A stretch of DNA of 64,000 nt from Gordionus sp. m RMFG-2023 (GCF_954871325.1 NC_088775.1:53917561-53981560), one strand, 5' to 3'; positions 1-12,400 are shown, counted from the first letter of the stretch. The notes: generated by a model not told the origin, from the letters alone. Numbers and translations are program-made.

Positions 1-839
1 GCGCGTTTTTAGTATTGTTAATGCCATTTTAACTGCCAGGCGTTCCTCTTTATCAGATGAAAATTTTTAAAACAAATGTTAATAAAAATTAATAAGAAAA
101 TTTTTTTATAAATATAAATATATTTTTATTCGCTATATTATATTGTATTTATAATTATATTATCAACATTTAACTATATTATTTCTTAACATATCTAATC
201 TATTGTGTTAATAGATATATAAAACATATATTTATATCAAATTAAAATTAAAAAAAAATTTATAATAAAATTTTGAACGAACGTGAACGCGTTCGATTTT
301 TTTGAAATGTTTACAGCACAACAAAAAATTCTTTCTTGTATTCTTTGTTTTTGATGTCAATAAATTCTTATTCCTATCCAGTTTACCAATAAAAATATTT
401 GAAGATAAATTAAAATTGAGTTATATTTATATATGATTTTTTTGTTTTAATAATAAAAGTGAGTTGTAGGAGGCTGAAATAATAATATTAAAGAGTAAGA
501 ACATGTTAAAATAAGAACTTTTTTTAATAACTCTTTCCTCAGAGTTATAAGATGTCATATTAATTATGATATACACATTACTTTGCCCTTTAAAAATCAC
601 TTAGAAAATAAAAATATTTCAGATTAATCAGTTATTACCTTACATTTTAAATGTACATATTAAAAGCTAAAAAAATTTTTAACGGAACTATATATTTCAG
701 TTATTGAAAATATTGGATGGAACTATGTATCTCATTAATAAGCTAATTAATTTTTAATTATTAATATCAATGCCCCTTTTTTAAATAATAAATGTTTTCC
801 CTAATTTTACCCTGGTACATCACTCAAAAAATGAATTAG
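1..839. other. AT-rich sequence upstream of or within the anion exchanger gene
   Basis: No coding segment, transposon end or clear repeat was recognised here. It is either intron before exon E1 or the 5' flank of the gene; I cannot tell which because no promoter element or convincing first exon stands out. Confidence 0.5.
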
Positions 840-1081
840 GCTTGAGACACGAAATGTTACCTGCCATGAGTCGAAGATTAATTCGCACTAAAAAATTGGC
901 AAAAAATCTCATGAAGGAAGGCATTGGGGGCATCCAGGACACCAAATTCGAAGGTCATTTTGCCGATTTCTTGAGGGAAAACGCTCACACTATGCGGGCT
1001 CGGTCCGGTACATTGCTTTCCCAACTTACAGTACTTAAGAAGACGAAGAAGAAAACTTCCAAGAAGCATATTCCTAAAGAT
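840..1081 (+). CDS. SLC4A: Anion exchanger exon E1 (cytosolic N-terminus)
   Basis: Acceptor AG at 838-839 and donor GT at 1082-1083. The frame starts with 2 carried bases and ends in phase 0 after HIPKD, which joins directly to IFVQLNQF of E2; in AE proteins a short basic stretch precedes the same VFVELNEL block. The segment is basic and low in hydrophobic residues (LKKTKKKTSKKH), as is usual for the variable AE N-terminus. Methionines at codons 854 and 869 could be starts if this were the first coding exon, so the 5' boundary is the least certain part. Confidence 0.75.
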
Positions 1082-1199
1082 GTAATTTTACTCTATATTA
1101 ATTACTAAAATAAAAAATATCAAAGTGTAAAAAAAGTATTCTTATATCAAAGTTGTTGATGTGAACCGAATTTCTAAAAACACCAAATCCAAAGTAATT

Positions 1200-2463
1200 A
1201 TGGGAAATTACAAAGCTTCTTCGACACCAGCTAGATTTACAGCCCGGAAAAATCAGCTCTATTTTTACTAAGCTTACTTGACAATGTATTCAACAATATT
1301 GGAGCGATCTGCGCAGAAGCAGACCTCTTGGACCCCATCGCTCTTCATAGTAAATTTAAATTACAACATCCATTCAAGACCGAGAATGTCAAGCTCTCTG
1401 AGTTCTATGTTGCCGTGCAAAGCAAGGAGGAGTATACGGTATGGGTCAAGCCCATCGCCAGACTAAACAAAGAATGCAAATTCAGTGGTATTAAACGCAT
1501 TATTGAAAAGGTTAGGGTGGCCACAATTTCCAAAGAGATTAGGAGAATAGTTAAGAACACCACGACCATAGAAGATATCTACAACCTAGGTGAGAAAGTG
1601 ATCATGGAGTCAAGTAATATCAAGCTCATGGAGAAGGTCACTATACATTATGTGGATCATCTTGAATGCAGAGAAAATAAAACACCTGGGCAAAGTTATG
1701 AGGCCGATAGTTGTATTGATTGAAACCTCTCACGAAGATAATAGTTTTAAATATGGTCACAACTACATTCGTAGGCGGTTGTTGTTTGGTTGTAACAACG
1801 TTTGTCATAACGGTCGTCGTAGTGGTTATCGTAACGATTGCTATAGCGATTGTTGTAACGATTACCCTGATGATTGTCGTAACGGTTGTAACGATTGTCT
1901 TACGGGACCTATGGTTCGATGTCGTATACTAGAGATTTATCATATGCATTTGTGTCCTGTTAAGGTTTCTCGGCATCATAGCTATTCTTATATGCCTATA
2001 TTTTATCTCCTCTTGCATTCAAGATGATCGTCCTAAATGTATAGCTTCGACCTTCACCGTGAGCTTGATATCACTTGACTCCATAATCTCTTCTTCTAGA
2101 CCTAGATTGTAGATATCTTCTATGGTCATGGTGTTCTTAACTATTCTCCTAATCTCCTTGGAAATTGTAGTCACTCTGACTTTTTAATAATGCGTTTAAT
2201 ACCACTGAATTGGCATTCTTTGTTTAGTCTGGCGATGCCTGTGAATTATGATGTATACCTCACCTTGCTTTGCACGGCGGCATGTAACTGTGAGTTGGCA
2301 TTCTCGTTAGATGGATGTTGTAATTTGAATTAACTAAGAAGCGCGAGTGCAGATCTTTCCAATATTGCTGAATTCATTGTCAAATAAGCTTCTCTAAAGT
2401 AGAGCAGCCTTTTCCCCGCTGGAAATATTCCTGGTGTCGAAGAAGCTATGTAATTTCCCGATA
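1200..2463. repeat. Large fold-back (inverted repeat) element in intron 1
   Basis: Two arms of about 430 bp, roughly 1200-1640 and 2045-2463, are reverse complements of each other with scattered mismatches. The outermost shared block reads GGGAAATTACA then CTTCTTCGACACC on the left and its complement on the right. The spacer (about 1720-2030) is full of short imperfect repeats of the TAACGATTG / GTAACGG type. The left arm holds an open frame of 131 codons (1328-1723), but the right arm copy of it is interrupted. I found no target duplication and no known transposase. Confidence 0.8.
1328..1723 (+). pseudogene. Unrecognised open frame inside the fold-back arm
   Basis: A 131-codon frame with rather normal amino acid mix, for example KIRRIV-like basic clusters and the stretch TTIEDIYNLGEKVIMES. 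I do not recognise a family. The opposite arm carries the same sequence in complement with stops and indels, so the DNA appears to derive from a once-coding piece that was duplicated head to head. Its first in-frame start is a TTG-type codon, and there is no evidence for expression. It could equally be chance openness in a GC-richer repeat. Confidence 0.3.
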
Positions 2464-3188
2464 TAAGCGCTGTCGTCGCTGAGAAATTTTGGGAACGAGC
2501 TTGGCAAACTCAGTAATAAAAGTGGAATTGTTCGTTGCGCCCATGTTTGTTGGTACATTTCAATTGTTAAAAAATAACGTTTGAATATATGTTATTTCTG
2601 CTCTAAGAAAAAATGCATAAGGAGTTCGAAATTTTCCATCATAAAGAAAAAGATGAGAATAGGTTGGATATCATTTATTCAAATAATATAAAGTCAAAAT
2701 ATATTTTATTATTGTGACTATCCAATCTTTATATATCATTAAAATAGATTAATCTAAATAAAAAAAATCATTTATCTGAAAGTTATATTTTTAAGTTAAT
2801 GAGTTATTTTGTAAAAACAAAAATTTAAAAAAGGAAATAATAAAAAATCATAATTAAAGTTAATTTAAAGTAAAAGTTAATTTTGATATAATAAAAAATC
2901 ACGTTAAATCATTAAACAAAATTAATACAAATTTTAAAACTTTAACATGAAATAGGATACAAAAAGAACAAAAACTAACCGATGAACAAATGAATTATGC
3001 TATGAATTTATACAAAAAATTTATATAAAAATTTCTAAACCGATAAAGTAAGAAAAAAAGTACTGTTTTCTTTATTTTTTTTAAATTTAATTTTATAATT
3101 TTCATATCGATATCGGCTAAAAAGTTGGTATCGATGTATCTTTGATGTAAATCTTTTTTATATTATCTGATAAAAATTATCATTAAAG
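2464..3188. other. Intron 1 remainder, AT-rich
   Basis: Plain AT-rich intron. A short palindromic piece with ATCGATATCGG and GGTATCGATG occurs near 3105-3145 and resembles ends of the small repeat at about 52467-52681, but no complete element was found. Confidence 0.4.
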
Positions 3189-3402
3189 ATATTCGTTCAA
3201 TTGAATCAATTCGAACCCTTTCCCTCGCTATCCCGTGCAGAACTTCGAGAGGTGTCAGGGGTATGGTTAGAACGTGGTCGTTGGATCAAGTATGAGGAAA
3301 ATATTGCCTGGGATTTAGGACGACCCCTGGGATGGTCGAAGGCACACGTGCCGTTCCTTTCCTTCTATAGCCTACTGGAACTTAGGAAACAGCTCATGTC
3401 TG
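3189..3402 (+). CDS. SLC4A: Anion exchanger exon E2 (cytosolic domain core)
   Basis: Acceptor AAAG ends at 3188, donor GTATAC begins at 3403; phase 0 in, 1 base carried out. It contains three conserved blocks of the AE cytosolic domain: FVQLNQF, GRWIKYEENI and FLSFYSLLELRKQLMSG. In vertebrate AE proteins these are FVELNEL, ARWIKFEEDVE and LSFRSLLELRR in the same order and spacing. About 71 codons. A CAG at 3238-3240 is an alternative acceptor, but it would remove the FVQLNQF block, so the upstream site is preferred. Confidence 0.88.
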
Positions 3403-4701
3403 GTATACCCTCTATTATTGCTTTTATAATTAAATCCATCTATTTCTATTCTATTTTGTCGGTTTAAAATTTAGACTAATTTAATTTGAACTTAAAATTA
3501 TTTAAAAAAAATATATATTATTGGACAAATCTTTTGATCGCTTTGCATCATTATGTAATAAGACATTATCACTGGGAAATAACACTCCGACATTTTATAG
3601 TGTCATTTGATAACTCGTCACTTTGTAACTCAAAAAATTTTAAGTTAGATATTTATCTATTTTTTTAAAAAATAATTTTATCCAAATCTAAATATGTTGT
3701 TTCCTTAAATAAAAGAAATTTTGGTGCAATTTGTTTTTTGAGATATCAAGATTTCAATCAACATCTATCTAAAAGTAATTCAAAAAAAAGAAGTTTAACA
3801 AAACTGGGTGATAAAAGTTTACAGTTTAATCATAGGAAAATGACTATTGCATTACTTTTCTTATTTAATATAAACTCTAGACAATTGCTTGGGTAAGGGT
3901 TGTTTGGTTATACCCCCCCCCCCCCCCACCCCAAAAAACTTATAAAATATTGTTAGGTAAAAAAAATGGACATGTTTATATGGTTTTAAAAGATAATATG
4001 TTTTCATTTATTTAAAATTGATTAAACCCCCTCCTTCATTTTCTAATTCTATAAAGCAATCTCAGAAATTTAATTTCTATTTAAAAACATGGGTGAAAAA
4101 TAAACAAATAATTTTTTATAAATAAAATAAAATTTAAAAAATGGATGCTTCGAGAGGCGCTATAATTCGTATTGGATTGGCTTTTGACTTCGATTGCAAA
4201 AGTGCACTTAGTATTACTTTACTAAAAAATCGCTTAACTTAGAGTTTGTGGGTAAAAAATAACTATTATAATCGTTTTCAATTTTACCATAACCAATTCA
4301 TCTTATTTCGGTATCACATTTCCAAAGATGTCACAAGTCTATTTTAATTTTTTTATCTACCATTACAACATAACAACAAGTGACATCGAGACAGATATTT
4401 TGAAATATGATAAAAAGTTGATTTTTTTTATAAATAGTAATTCTTTTGATATTTTGATTATTTAATTTTTATTATTATAATTGCTTTAATATTCTAGATC
4501 TACCTTCTATCTTGAATCTTGTTATAAATTTTAGTAAATTTTCTTATTTAACTTTTAAATGTTATATTTATACTGTTTAACAATCGGATTGAAGATTAAA
4601 CTAAAAAGTATACTATTTAAGCATTCTATATTGGACTAAGATTTAGAATTAGTGCTTACAAAAGTTTGGTAAACTTCGTCCTTAGGACTGCGTTTTCATG
4701 A
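3403..4701. other. Intron 2, left part, AT-rich with a C homopolymer
   Basis: No gene or transposon was recognised. An uninterrupted C tract sits near 3916-3929, striking in such AT-rich DNA. The rest is low-complexity A/T sequence up to the target duplication of the hAT element. Confidence 0.45.
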
Positions 4702-5385
4702 GTCAGATTCAGTGGCGTAGACAAGGGGGGGTTTGGGGTTGAAACCCCCCCCATAACCTCCGAATAAAAAATTTTTTTAATTTAACAAATATTTTTTAGA
4801 TAGAAAATTTTTTTTTTAATTTTTTTCTTATTGCGAATAATTTTATTTAAAATTTATAAATAAAATTATATAAGATATGAAAATGAAATATATTTAAAAA
4901 AACAAATAAGAATTTTCAATTTTAAATGATAACATGGTTGAAAAATATATATTAAAAATTATATGTAAAATATTAAATAACAATAAAAATATATTGTAAA
5001 ATATTAAATAACAATAAAAATATATTGTAAATTTTTTCTAGCATAGTTAAATTAGATATTTATAAATTTAATAATAAAATTTATATTGTTAAACTAATTA
5101 GATTTTAAAAATTTTAATTAATTTTTTATATTTTTAAATAAAAGAAAAATCATTTAATTTGGTAAATATAATGAGAAAGTAAAGGTTATAACTAATATGT
5201 TTGGGATTAAAAATTTTAAACTTAGAGTAGTTTCTAGATAGTCCAATCTCTTAAATATTGATGCATATACGATTGAGGATTTTTATAAAATAAATATACA
5301 ATTTTATTCTAAACAGCTTTCACTTTATTTTGCCGGTTGAGTCTGAATACACTTGAAACGCGAGAGGATATTAAGTCTCAGAGTT

Positions 5386-5680
5386 TTATTCTGATGAATT
5401 ATTAGGATCGTATAATAAGTTACTTTGTGATGTCGAATTTTGGTATAAAAATTTTGACAGAATAGAGTACTCTTTGAGACCAAAAAATGCTTTGCAGGCC
5501 CTTTCCATGTGTAATAGCACTTTAGATTCCCTGCCTAATATAAAAAAATTGCTTTTTATTTTAGCTACCTTACCGATTAGCACCTGCACTAATAAAAGGT
5601 CTTCTTCAATTTTGAAATGGTTGAAACCCTATTTTAGAAATAGCACCGGTGAAAGCCTTTTAAATGATTCGTATTATTAA
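5386..5680 (+). pseudogene. hAT transposase C-terminal remnant
   Basis: The frame reads LRPKNALQALSMCN, then LATLPISTCTNKRSSS, then LKPYFRNSTGE. This is the C-terminal dimerisation segment of hAT transposases, whose usual form is ATLPISTCTNERSFS. The E to K and F to S changes and upstream stops and frame breaks show decay. The same segment is found in copies 2 and 3 of this family. Confidence 0.85.
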
Positions 5681-5904
5681 ATATTTATAAGGAGATTATT
5701 CTAGATAAAAATTTGGTTCTAGATAAATTAGTTAAATCTTAGAGAAAAATACACCTCTCTTTTATAAATTCAAATCATAAAATTGCTATATTATTATAAC
5801 ATAAAATTTTTATATTCAATAAGTAATTATAATGAATTCTTAGTCATAATATTTATATATTATGCTATTTTTAATAAAAATATTGTATTTGCAATAAGAA
5901 TTAG

Positions 5905-6215
5905 TGATCTGTATCGGGCCTAATTTTTCAAGCCCGGCCCGAAATTATTTTAAAAATGTTTTGCCGGCCTGAACCAGAAATTTTTTTTAAAAAGTTTTGT
6001 CGGCCTGGCCTGAATTTATTTAAATATAGAAATTCATTTTTATAATTACTCAAAATAAAAGATATATGTTACATGGCGTCTAGTATTTTACATAAAAAAT
6101 TTAACATAAAATTGATATTTTAAAAAAAATTCCAAGGCCCGATCCAACCCGACCCGAATTTTTTTTTAAAAATATTAGGCCCGAACCCGATTTTCCTACT
6201 TTTGCAGATCTCTAT
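5905..6215. repeat. Small inverted-end repeat (MITE-like) nested in hAT copy 1
   Basis: Ends TAGTGATCTG and CAGATCTCTA are near-complementary. The inside is rich in CGGGCC / GGCCCG words set between A/T tracts. The equivalent block is in hAT copy 2 (about 14095-14365), so the insert predates spread of the parent element. A relative with better ends lies at 11632-11970. Confidence 0.55.
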
Positions 6216-6879
6216 TATTGATGTTTTATTAATATACTCATTTGTTATCATTAAAATAATATATAGTTATATAAAGGGGTGTTATTTATACTAAAGTATT
6301 TTAATAATAAATAAAATCTATAATCAAATTCTCTACAAAATTTTGTTATATGCAAAAATTTAATTAAAATAATTTGTTTTAACATAGAATAAGATATATT
6401 GAGTGTAATAAAAAATGGGAGGTTTGGGGGGGGGCGATTTTATTCTTCTTTACACCGAATGGATTGAATTAATTTACAATTGATAAAATTTTCAGATGCT
6501 TTCAGTCGCGTAATAATCATAAATTTGGTCAAAATTTTGTTACTAATATTTTTTCCATTTATGCTGGCTACTATAGTGTTAGACACTAATAAAGCACAAA
6601 ATATTGGCAAATTTTTAAAATATGGTTTTGGGGCGAAGCCCTCCAAACAAATTTTAAACACTCCCCCCTCCCATGGATCAATCCTGGCTACGCCACTGGT
6701 CAGATTCATAACAAATTCTTGAACATACAATTCGATTCATAATATAAAGAGATTTATTACTTCTATATCTATTAAATAAACGAAAAAACCAATAATATCT
6801 ATAAAGATCTATTTTGAATCGGCGAAAGAGAAATATTTATTTAGACTTAATTAATTTTTGAATTGCAATTTAATATCCC

Positions 6880-7630
6880 ACTCAGTCTCATGCCTGTCAG
6901 TATTTTTATTTCACTTATAACTGGTTTTTGTTTATTCTCTGGAAGAACTGATTGATGAATAAGTGAGTACTAATCAGGCATTACATATTGGATAACCCAG
7001 ATATTAAGTTCTTCTATAATTTTCCTTCTAGCTTTACCAATCTTGTCAATTTTTTTTTTCTTGCCACTTTAAACTCTCTACCAAACTGGTTGTAGCATTA
7101 AAATGCATTAAATGCGCACCTATTTTTTATATAAATTTCAGAGTTAATACTTCCAGAAGTTTGAATGACTTCATGCTTAAGGCCTGATATCATACTCTAT
7201 ATTTGGTTCGTAATTCGTACTCTTTTTTGTGACTGGTGTTGATTGAAGGATGAATAAATAAGGCACTAAATATGAACGCAAACCAGGTATTTAAAACTTC
7301 TATATTCACCGTTATAGCATGATGATAATTTTAATATTTATTTTCTTAATTTACCAATAATTTATTTCCCCTTTAACCCATCTACCACAGAATAAAGCAT
7401 ATAAATATACTAATAAATCACTATTTAATGGTTTAGTATAAGTTTCTGAATTGGTGTTTCCAAAACTTATTTCACGGTCTTGGTAATAGGTTAGTTTTCC
7501 TTTAGTTTATGACTCGATTTCTTATTTGTGATTCTAAAAATTGATTGAGGAATTCCTAAGCGATAGAGACATAGCACCAACCAGATATTTAGTACTTGTA
7601 TATTTTCCATTCTTACATGATGCCTCTTTT
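6880..7630. repeat. Degenerate tandem repeat, period about 300 bp
   Basis: Three diverged units can be matched by eye. Each has a TTGATTGA(N)GATGAATAA-like block followed by CCAGATATTTAGTACTTCTA and then TTTTCC; these blocks fall near 6940-7025, 7235-7310 and 7540-7610. Nothing coding is evident in them. Confidence 0.5.
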
Positions 7631-9000
7631 GGCAATTTTCTCTTATTTTGCTATCATTTATTACGTTATAATACTGTCTACAAAACGAATTATAATAAAC
7701 AATTTTCAATTAATTTTTTTTATAATTATGAATTTAACATTTTATTTTAATTTACATATTCAAATTAATGATATAAAAATTATATTATATAATACGACTT
7801 TATTATTTATGATCGTTATCATTTTTTCAAACATGATGTTTTACTACAAATTATTAAAACTAATTATGCTATGAAAATATAAATAATTTGTTTAAATAAA
7901 CGTGGGCTTAAAAGAAGTCTTTTTTATATAATTTTTATGGTGATGAACTCAAATTGAAATAAAAAAGGATGTAAAAAACTTAATTAATTATAAACTTTTA
8001 AAAAATTATATAATATCCTGCTATATAACATAAAATAATGCCTACCTACCTGACCACTGCCAGGAAGAAGTTAACTACTCATGCCCCCATGCCAAGTCAG
8101 TCTGCAGATCCTATCTAAAAATATAAATAAAATTGCCTGTTTCTCACTTAACTTGAAGGTAATGTAACAAATATTACCACTTAATAAAACATTCATATAT
8201 TATGTTATTCTTATTTTATCATATCGTCGGTCTAGAATTGGAGTGCTCCACTCGAAATTTTCAAAATTTTTGTGGATAATAACTTATTTATTCACAATAT
8301 ATATAAAAATAAAAACTAGATCGAAAAATATTAATTTTTGCTAAAGTTATAGCTCTGTCAAAATTAACAATAAGCTTTTCCTATATTTGATTTTAAACTT
8401 TAATGTTGATTTTCTCATTTTAAACTTTGCGCAAGGGGAGCATTAATTCTAGGCCTACGATATTTTGGATGTAAAGAGTTTAATTCTAATTATAGTATAT
8501 TTAAACAAATTTTTGATTTATTAATCTATTTTAAATGAATGATTACTTAATTATGATATTCATTTCGATTTATTAATATTCCTACTGTTCTATAGGTCAT
8601 TTCCAAGCAAAAAGTTTATTATACAGCTTTTTATATTATAAAATATTTTAATAAATAACGCGCAACTCTATATCCACAAAAAGGGGCCAGTTATTTTAGA
8701 GCTAATAATTTACTTAATAAAAAATAAAAAACATATTAAGTACTTTAATTTACTTATTAAAAATAAAAACATATAAATTACTTGCAGGATCAAATTATTT
8801 TCAAATAGCCTGCAGAATGATAAAATGTCACAGTATTAAAGTGTTGAATTACGAAATGTTACGAAACCCATCATATATACGTTATAATTTTACACATTGC
8901 TATTTCTTACATTTTTTTATCTTTGTTTCTGAATTATATTTAATATTTACGCGTTACTTTATATTGTGCGTAACATAATTTATTATTTATCATTATTTAG
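7631..9000. other. Intron 2, right part, AT-rich
   Basis: No coding segment or element ends recognised. Open frames in this stretch (for instance 7596-7874) are AT-driven, rich in I/F/N/Y, and have no family resemblance. Confidence 0.5.
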
Positions 9001-9136
9001 GCCTAGTCATTTTTGACGCCAATTGTGACGATTACGAGTCCCTAGTATCTTACCTAATCAGAACTCTCCTATACAAGGATATGGTCAAGGAGAGGGAAGT
9101 AGCTCAATTGAAGCGTGTCTTATTCAGCCCTCATCA
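9001..9136 (+). CDS. SLC4A: Anion exchanger exon E3
   Basis: Acceptor TTTAG at 8996-9000 and donor GTTAAT at 9137. Two bases complete the glycine codon of E2, so the join reads LMSG-LVIFDANCDD; AE proteins have a G-VLLDLD block here. The frame goes on with LVSYLIRTLLYKDMV, then LKRVLFSPHQ, matching the LLRALLLKHSH block of AE. Two bases are carried to E4. Phase and sequence both support the exon. Confidence 0.88.
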
Positions 9137-9240
9137 GTTAATTTTATTTTTTCCTGATAAATTTAATAATTCAAAAGTTTTTACAAATTAATTATCATAT
9201 TTTATGATATGACAGGAATTGTATTTCAGCATGTATTGAG

Positions 9241-10591
9241 CAGGGATGTGAACCCGAACCCTAAACCCTCGTATTTTGGCCGTACCCGGACCCGGACCCT
9301 TTTTAAAAGTGAAGGGTCCAAGGGTTCTAGGTGTCATAAAAAATTTTAAAAATTAATTTAAATTTTATTAACTTTTTTTGTGGAATCATTTATTTTATCT
9401 TCGCGTTTTTATTCGAATTTTCTTCCTGGACTTACATTTTATTTAGAGATTGATATCATAAATTATTTTCTAGTGTAATAATATTTTATTATAATTTATT
9501 AATATGCTATGTTATAGAAATACGAAAGTGAATTATTTTGTAGTACAAGTATTAATATATTAATTTAAATGATAATGCACAACACGTTGGTCCTCAATTT
9601 GTATGAAGCTAAAACGATTATTAAGTTTGAAAGATTTCTGTAATGATTTTATTATAGGAGCATGTGAATTCATTTTGTCGGAAGATGATTGGGGCCAAAT
9701 AAAGGACCTTACTAGTGTATTAGTTCCTTTAAAAATAACAATATTAAGATTACAATCAGAACAATTATGTTTATTTGATTTTAAGGCATATGGATTAGAT
9801 GCCGATTAGATTTAGAAAAATTTACAGTTAGAAAACATGAAAATTCGAGAGCAACAATATTTGCAAAATAGTGTTGTATACGCTTCTATATATTTAGACA
9901 CTCTATATCAAGTTTTATTGAGTATTGAGCAAAAACAAATGGCTAATGACCATCTTAAGAATTTATTGCAAAAGCAAAACTTTATTATTTACAATATACT
10001 GGAGGCTACGACAATACATATTGATTGTAGTGATAATAATAATAATGATAGCAACATTGATGATCTTCATATTTTACTTTTAGATAAAAAAAAAATTATC
10101 ATCAGATAGTAAGGAAGATCGAGAAATGCCTATTGCATCTTTAATAGTAAAGTTCTCAGAAGTTAAGAGAATGAATAAGGATATAAATATTTTAAAATTC
10201 TGGGAAGAAAATTCTTCAATATATTCATTATATACTTTATCTAGAATCTTCATGGCTGTACCGGTGACACAAGTACAATAATTTTATAAAGATAAATATC
10301 TATTTTATGTAAGGGTAGAAATTTTCATCTTTGAAATATATATTGTCTACTTTATTTGGATCAAGGATGATATTTTAGAAGATATTATGATTGTGCGAGA
10401 ATAAATCATTTAAAATATAAATTATTTCATTTTAAAATTTTTCATTTGTAAATTATGAATATGAAAAAAATATTATTTTGAGTCATTATTTTTATGTTCC
10501 CTGAACCCGAACCCTGGACCCGGGTCCTTTCAAATTTTATTCCTGTACCCGGACCTGGACACTTTTTTTTGTCGAAGGGTTCACATCCCTG
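9241..10591 (+). mobile_element. hAT element, second family, non-autonomous
   Basis: Ends CAGGGATGTGAACCC and GGGTTCACATCCCTG are perfect complements, and the 8 bp GTATTGAG is duplicated exactly at 9233-9240 and 10592-10599. Length 1351 bp. Next to both ends are ACCCGGACC repeats. It landed about 100 bp downstream of exon E3. Two transposase scraps remain inside. Confidence 0.94.
9603..10109 (+). pseudogene. hAT transposase fragments
   Basis: Two frames separated by a stop near 9808. The first includes LSEDDWGQIKDLTSVLVPL, the W-containing segment hAT transposases show before their dimerisation region, followed by LQSEQLCLFDF. The second has SIYLDTLYQVLLS, fitting the A-LDPR(Y/F) zone of related transposases. 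No zinc finger and no C-terminal dimerisation block are left, so it cannot be active. Confidence 0.7.
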
Positions 10592-10599
10592 GTATTGAG

Positions 10600-11499
10600 T
10601 ACCCAAACTATAAATTTCAAACAATTTTGTCATGAACTTTAGAACTACTCCTAATTTATATGGATTTTCATATAAATTAAAAAATACGAAAATGTCTATC
10701 GCGGAAATTGACTAATAGGGTAAATACTCTACACATGTTAGAATACATTTCCGGTTAAATGAATTTTAAAATTCAAAAATTGCCCTCGGTAAAGGATTAG
10801 AAATCAAGAGATTCAAATCATTACGATTCCATATAAATTTTATATTTTTTTGCATTGTATAAAAAATATTCTACAAATATAAAATATTAGCGTCTTACTT
10901 CTTGCAAGTAAAATATATCAATTTATTTCACAAAATTGTATATCACATTTAAAAATTAAAGCATGGCCCGGCACGGCCCAAATTTTTTTTTAAAATATTA
11001 GGTCAATTGAAATTATTTTTTAAAAATACGATTCTTACAATCGCCGCGCCAGGATTCATAATTGTCTAATTCTATCAGTGGTATAACTGGAATTTATTTT
11101 TATGGGGGATAGGATTTTTCTTTTAATGTATTAGAGATCGGCGCCCTAACATTCTATTAGAAATTTTAAAAAGTTTTTCAGCCAAACAATATTTTGACTT
11201 ATATTATTTCCCTCAAAATAAAAACTGCAACTTTTAGAATTTTTTATCTTTTATTGTTTATTACTCTAAGCAAAGAATTTTTACTGAATTTCACAAATAT
11301 GTTTCTTTAAAATCTAAAACGATTTTACTAAGTAAAAATTTTGATTTTTAAAATTTATTTTATTGAATTTCTCAAAAGATATACTAAAATGCTGAAAAGA
11401 TTTTTCCTATATTGAATATTTCTATTTTAATTGCATTTCTCTTGATCTTATTTATCTTAAATTATTTATGATTTTTTGAGTACTAATCACTGTATATAT
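10600..11499. other. Intron 3, AT-rich with a GGCC-type repeat scrap
   Basis: A short block near 10960-11000 (GGCCCGGCACGGCCC followed by an A/T tract) resembles the interior of the small repeats nested in the hAT copies. Nothing else was recognised. Confidence 0.4.
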
Positions 11500-12400
11500 T
11501 CGGACCTAGGTCATGGAGAAGTAGGAGGAGGAGGGGTGATTTAAATCTCTTTCTAAAAAATATCTCGACAACAGTATCCAATGAAAGCGATATAAAGATT
11601 TTTTGAGTAGTACTATTTAAGATTCAACACTAGAGATCTGTAAAAGTAGATTTCGAGCCGGACAAGCTCTTCTTTTTTTTAAAAAAAAATTGGGACAAGT
11701 CGGGTTTAAATTATGAAGTAAATTTAAAAATTTTTGCAAGAAACAAGGAGTAAATATTTTTATTTTGTAGAATGATCAAAACTCGACTATGTTCAGTATA
11801 AAAATGTAAAACGAGATTGGAAAGAACTAATTTCCCCGTTTATTTAAATTCGGGCCAGGCAGACAGATCAATTTAATTTTTATTTCGAATCCGGTTTTTC
11901 GGGACAGATAAAAAAATTTCTTTCGAATCGGGTCGGGTTTGAAAATTAGGTTCTATACAGATCACTAATCCATACGCCAGGTCCTCGGGTTGAGGTGGAA
12001 GGGGGGAGGGGTTACTTTTTCTAAAGAAGTATTTCGATAAGGATATGAAACGAAAGCTTATAAAAATATTTTTTGAATAATATTGAAATTAACATTCAAG
12101 GCCTCAGGTCTAAGTAATGTGGGGTGGGATTAAAACTTTTTCTAAACAATATCTTCGCAAGGGCGTGAAATCAATGCTAATAAAAATATTTGAATTTAGG
12201 AAGGGATATTTTTGGCATAATATCATCAATTGTAAATGAATATAAAAAGATTTTTCTACATTGTTACTCATCTATGTTTCAGGGTAAGTCTGGGGAAAAG
12301 GGAGGATACACATTCTAACTAAATATCTTGATATAATTCTCAAAATAAAAAGATTCTTTTGATTGATTTGTTCATCATCCGCATTGCTTTAAAATATCAT
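11500..12400. repeat. Degenerate tandem repeat interrupted by a MITE
   Basis: Units near 11500, 11985, 12100 and 12285 share a GGTC(C/T)(N)GGG opening, a GGAGG-type purine run, then TTTTTCTAAA(N)AATATCT and ATAAAAATATTTTTTGA. The spacing is about 120-180 bp where uninterrupted. The array is split by the small element at 11632-11970. Confidence 0.45.
11632..11970. mobile_element. MITE-like repeat with TAGAGATCTG ends
   Basis: Left end TAGAGATCTGTA and right end TACAGATCACTA are near-perfect complements. The inside carries CGAGCCGGAC and GGGTCGGGTTT words in an A/T background. Copies or scraps of this family also occur inside hAT copies 1 and 2. I did not find an exact target duplication. Confidence 0.55.

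Larger units (their letters stand above)
4710..6698 (+). mobile_element. hAT element, copy 1
   Basis: Ends are CAGTGGCGTAG and CTACGCCACTG, and the flanking 8 bp GTCAGATT is repeated exactly at 4702-4709 and 6699-6706. Length 1989 bp. An 8 bp duplication and this terminal motif are hAT hallmarks. A piece of transposase C-terminus survives near 5386-5680; the N-terminal part is missing, so this is an internally deleted, non-autonomous copy. A nested small repeat lies near 5905-6215. Runs of G and C follow the left end and precede the right end. Confidence 0.93.

Noticed and set aside
7491-7874. Overlapping frames on both strands in intron 2
   Set aside because: They are rich in I, F, N and Y, lie partly in a degenerate tandem repeat and have no splice-phase relation to the host gene.
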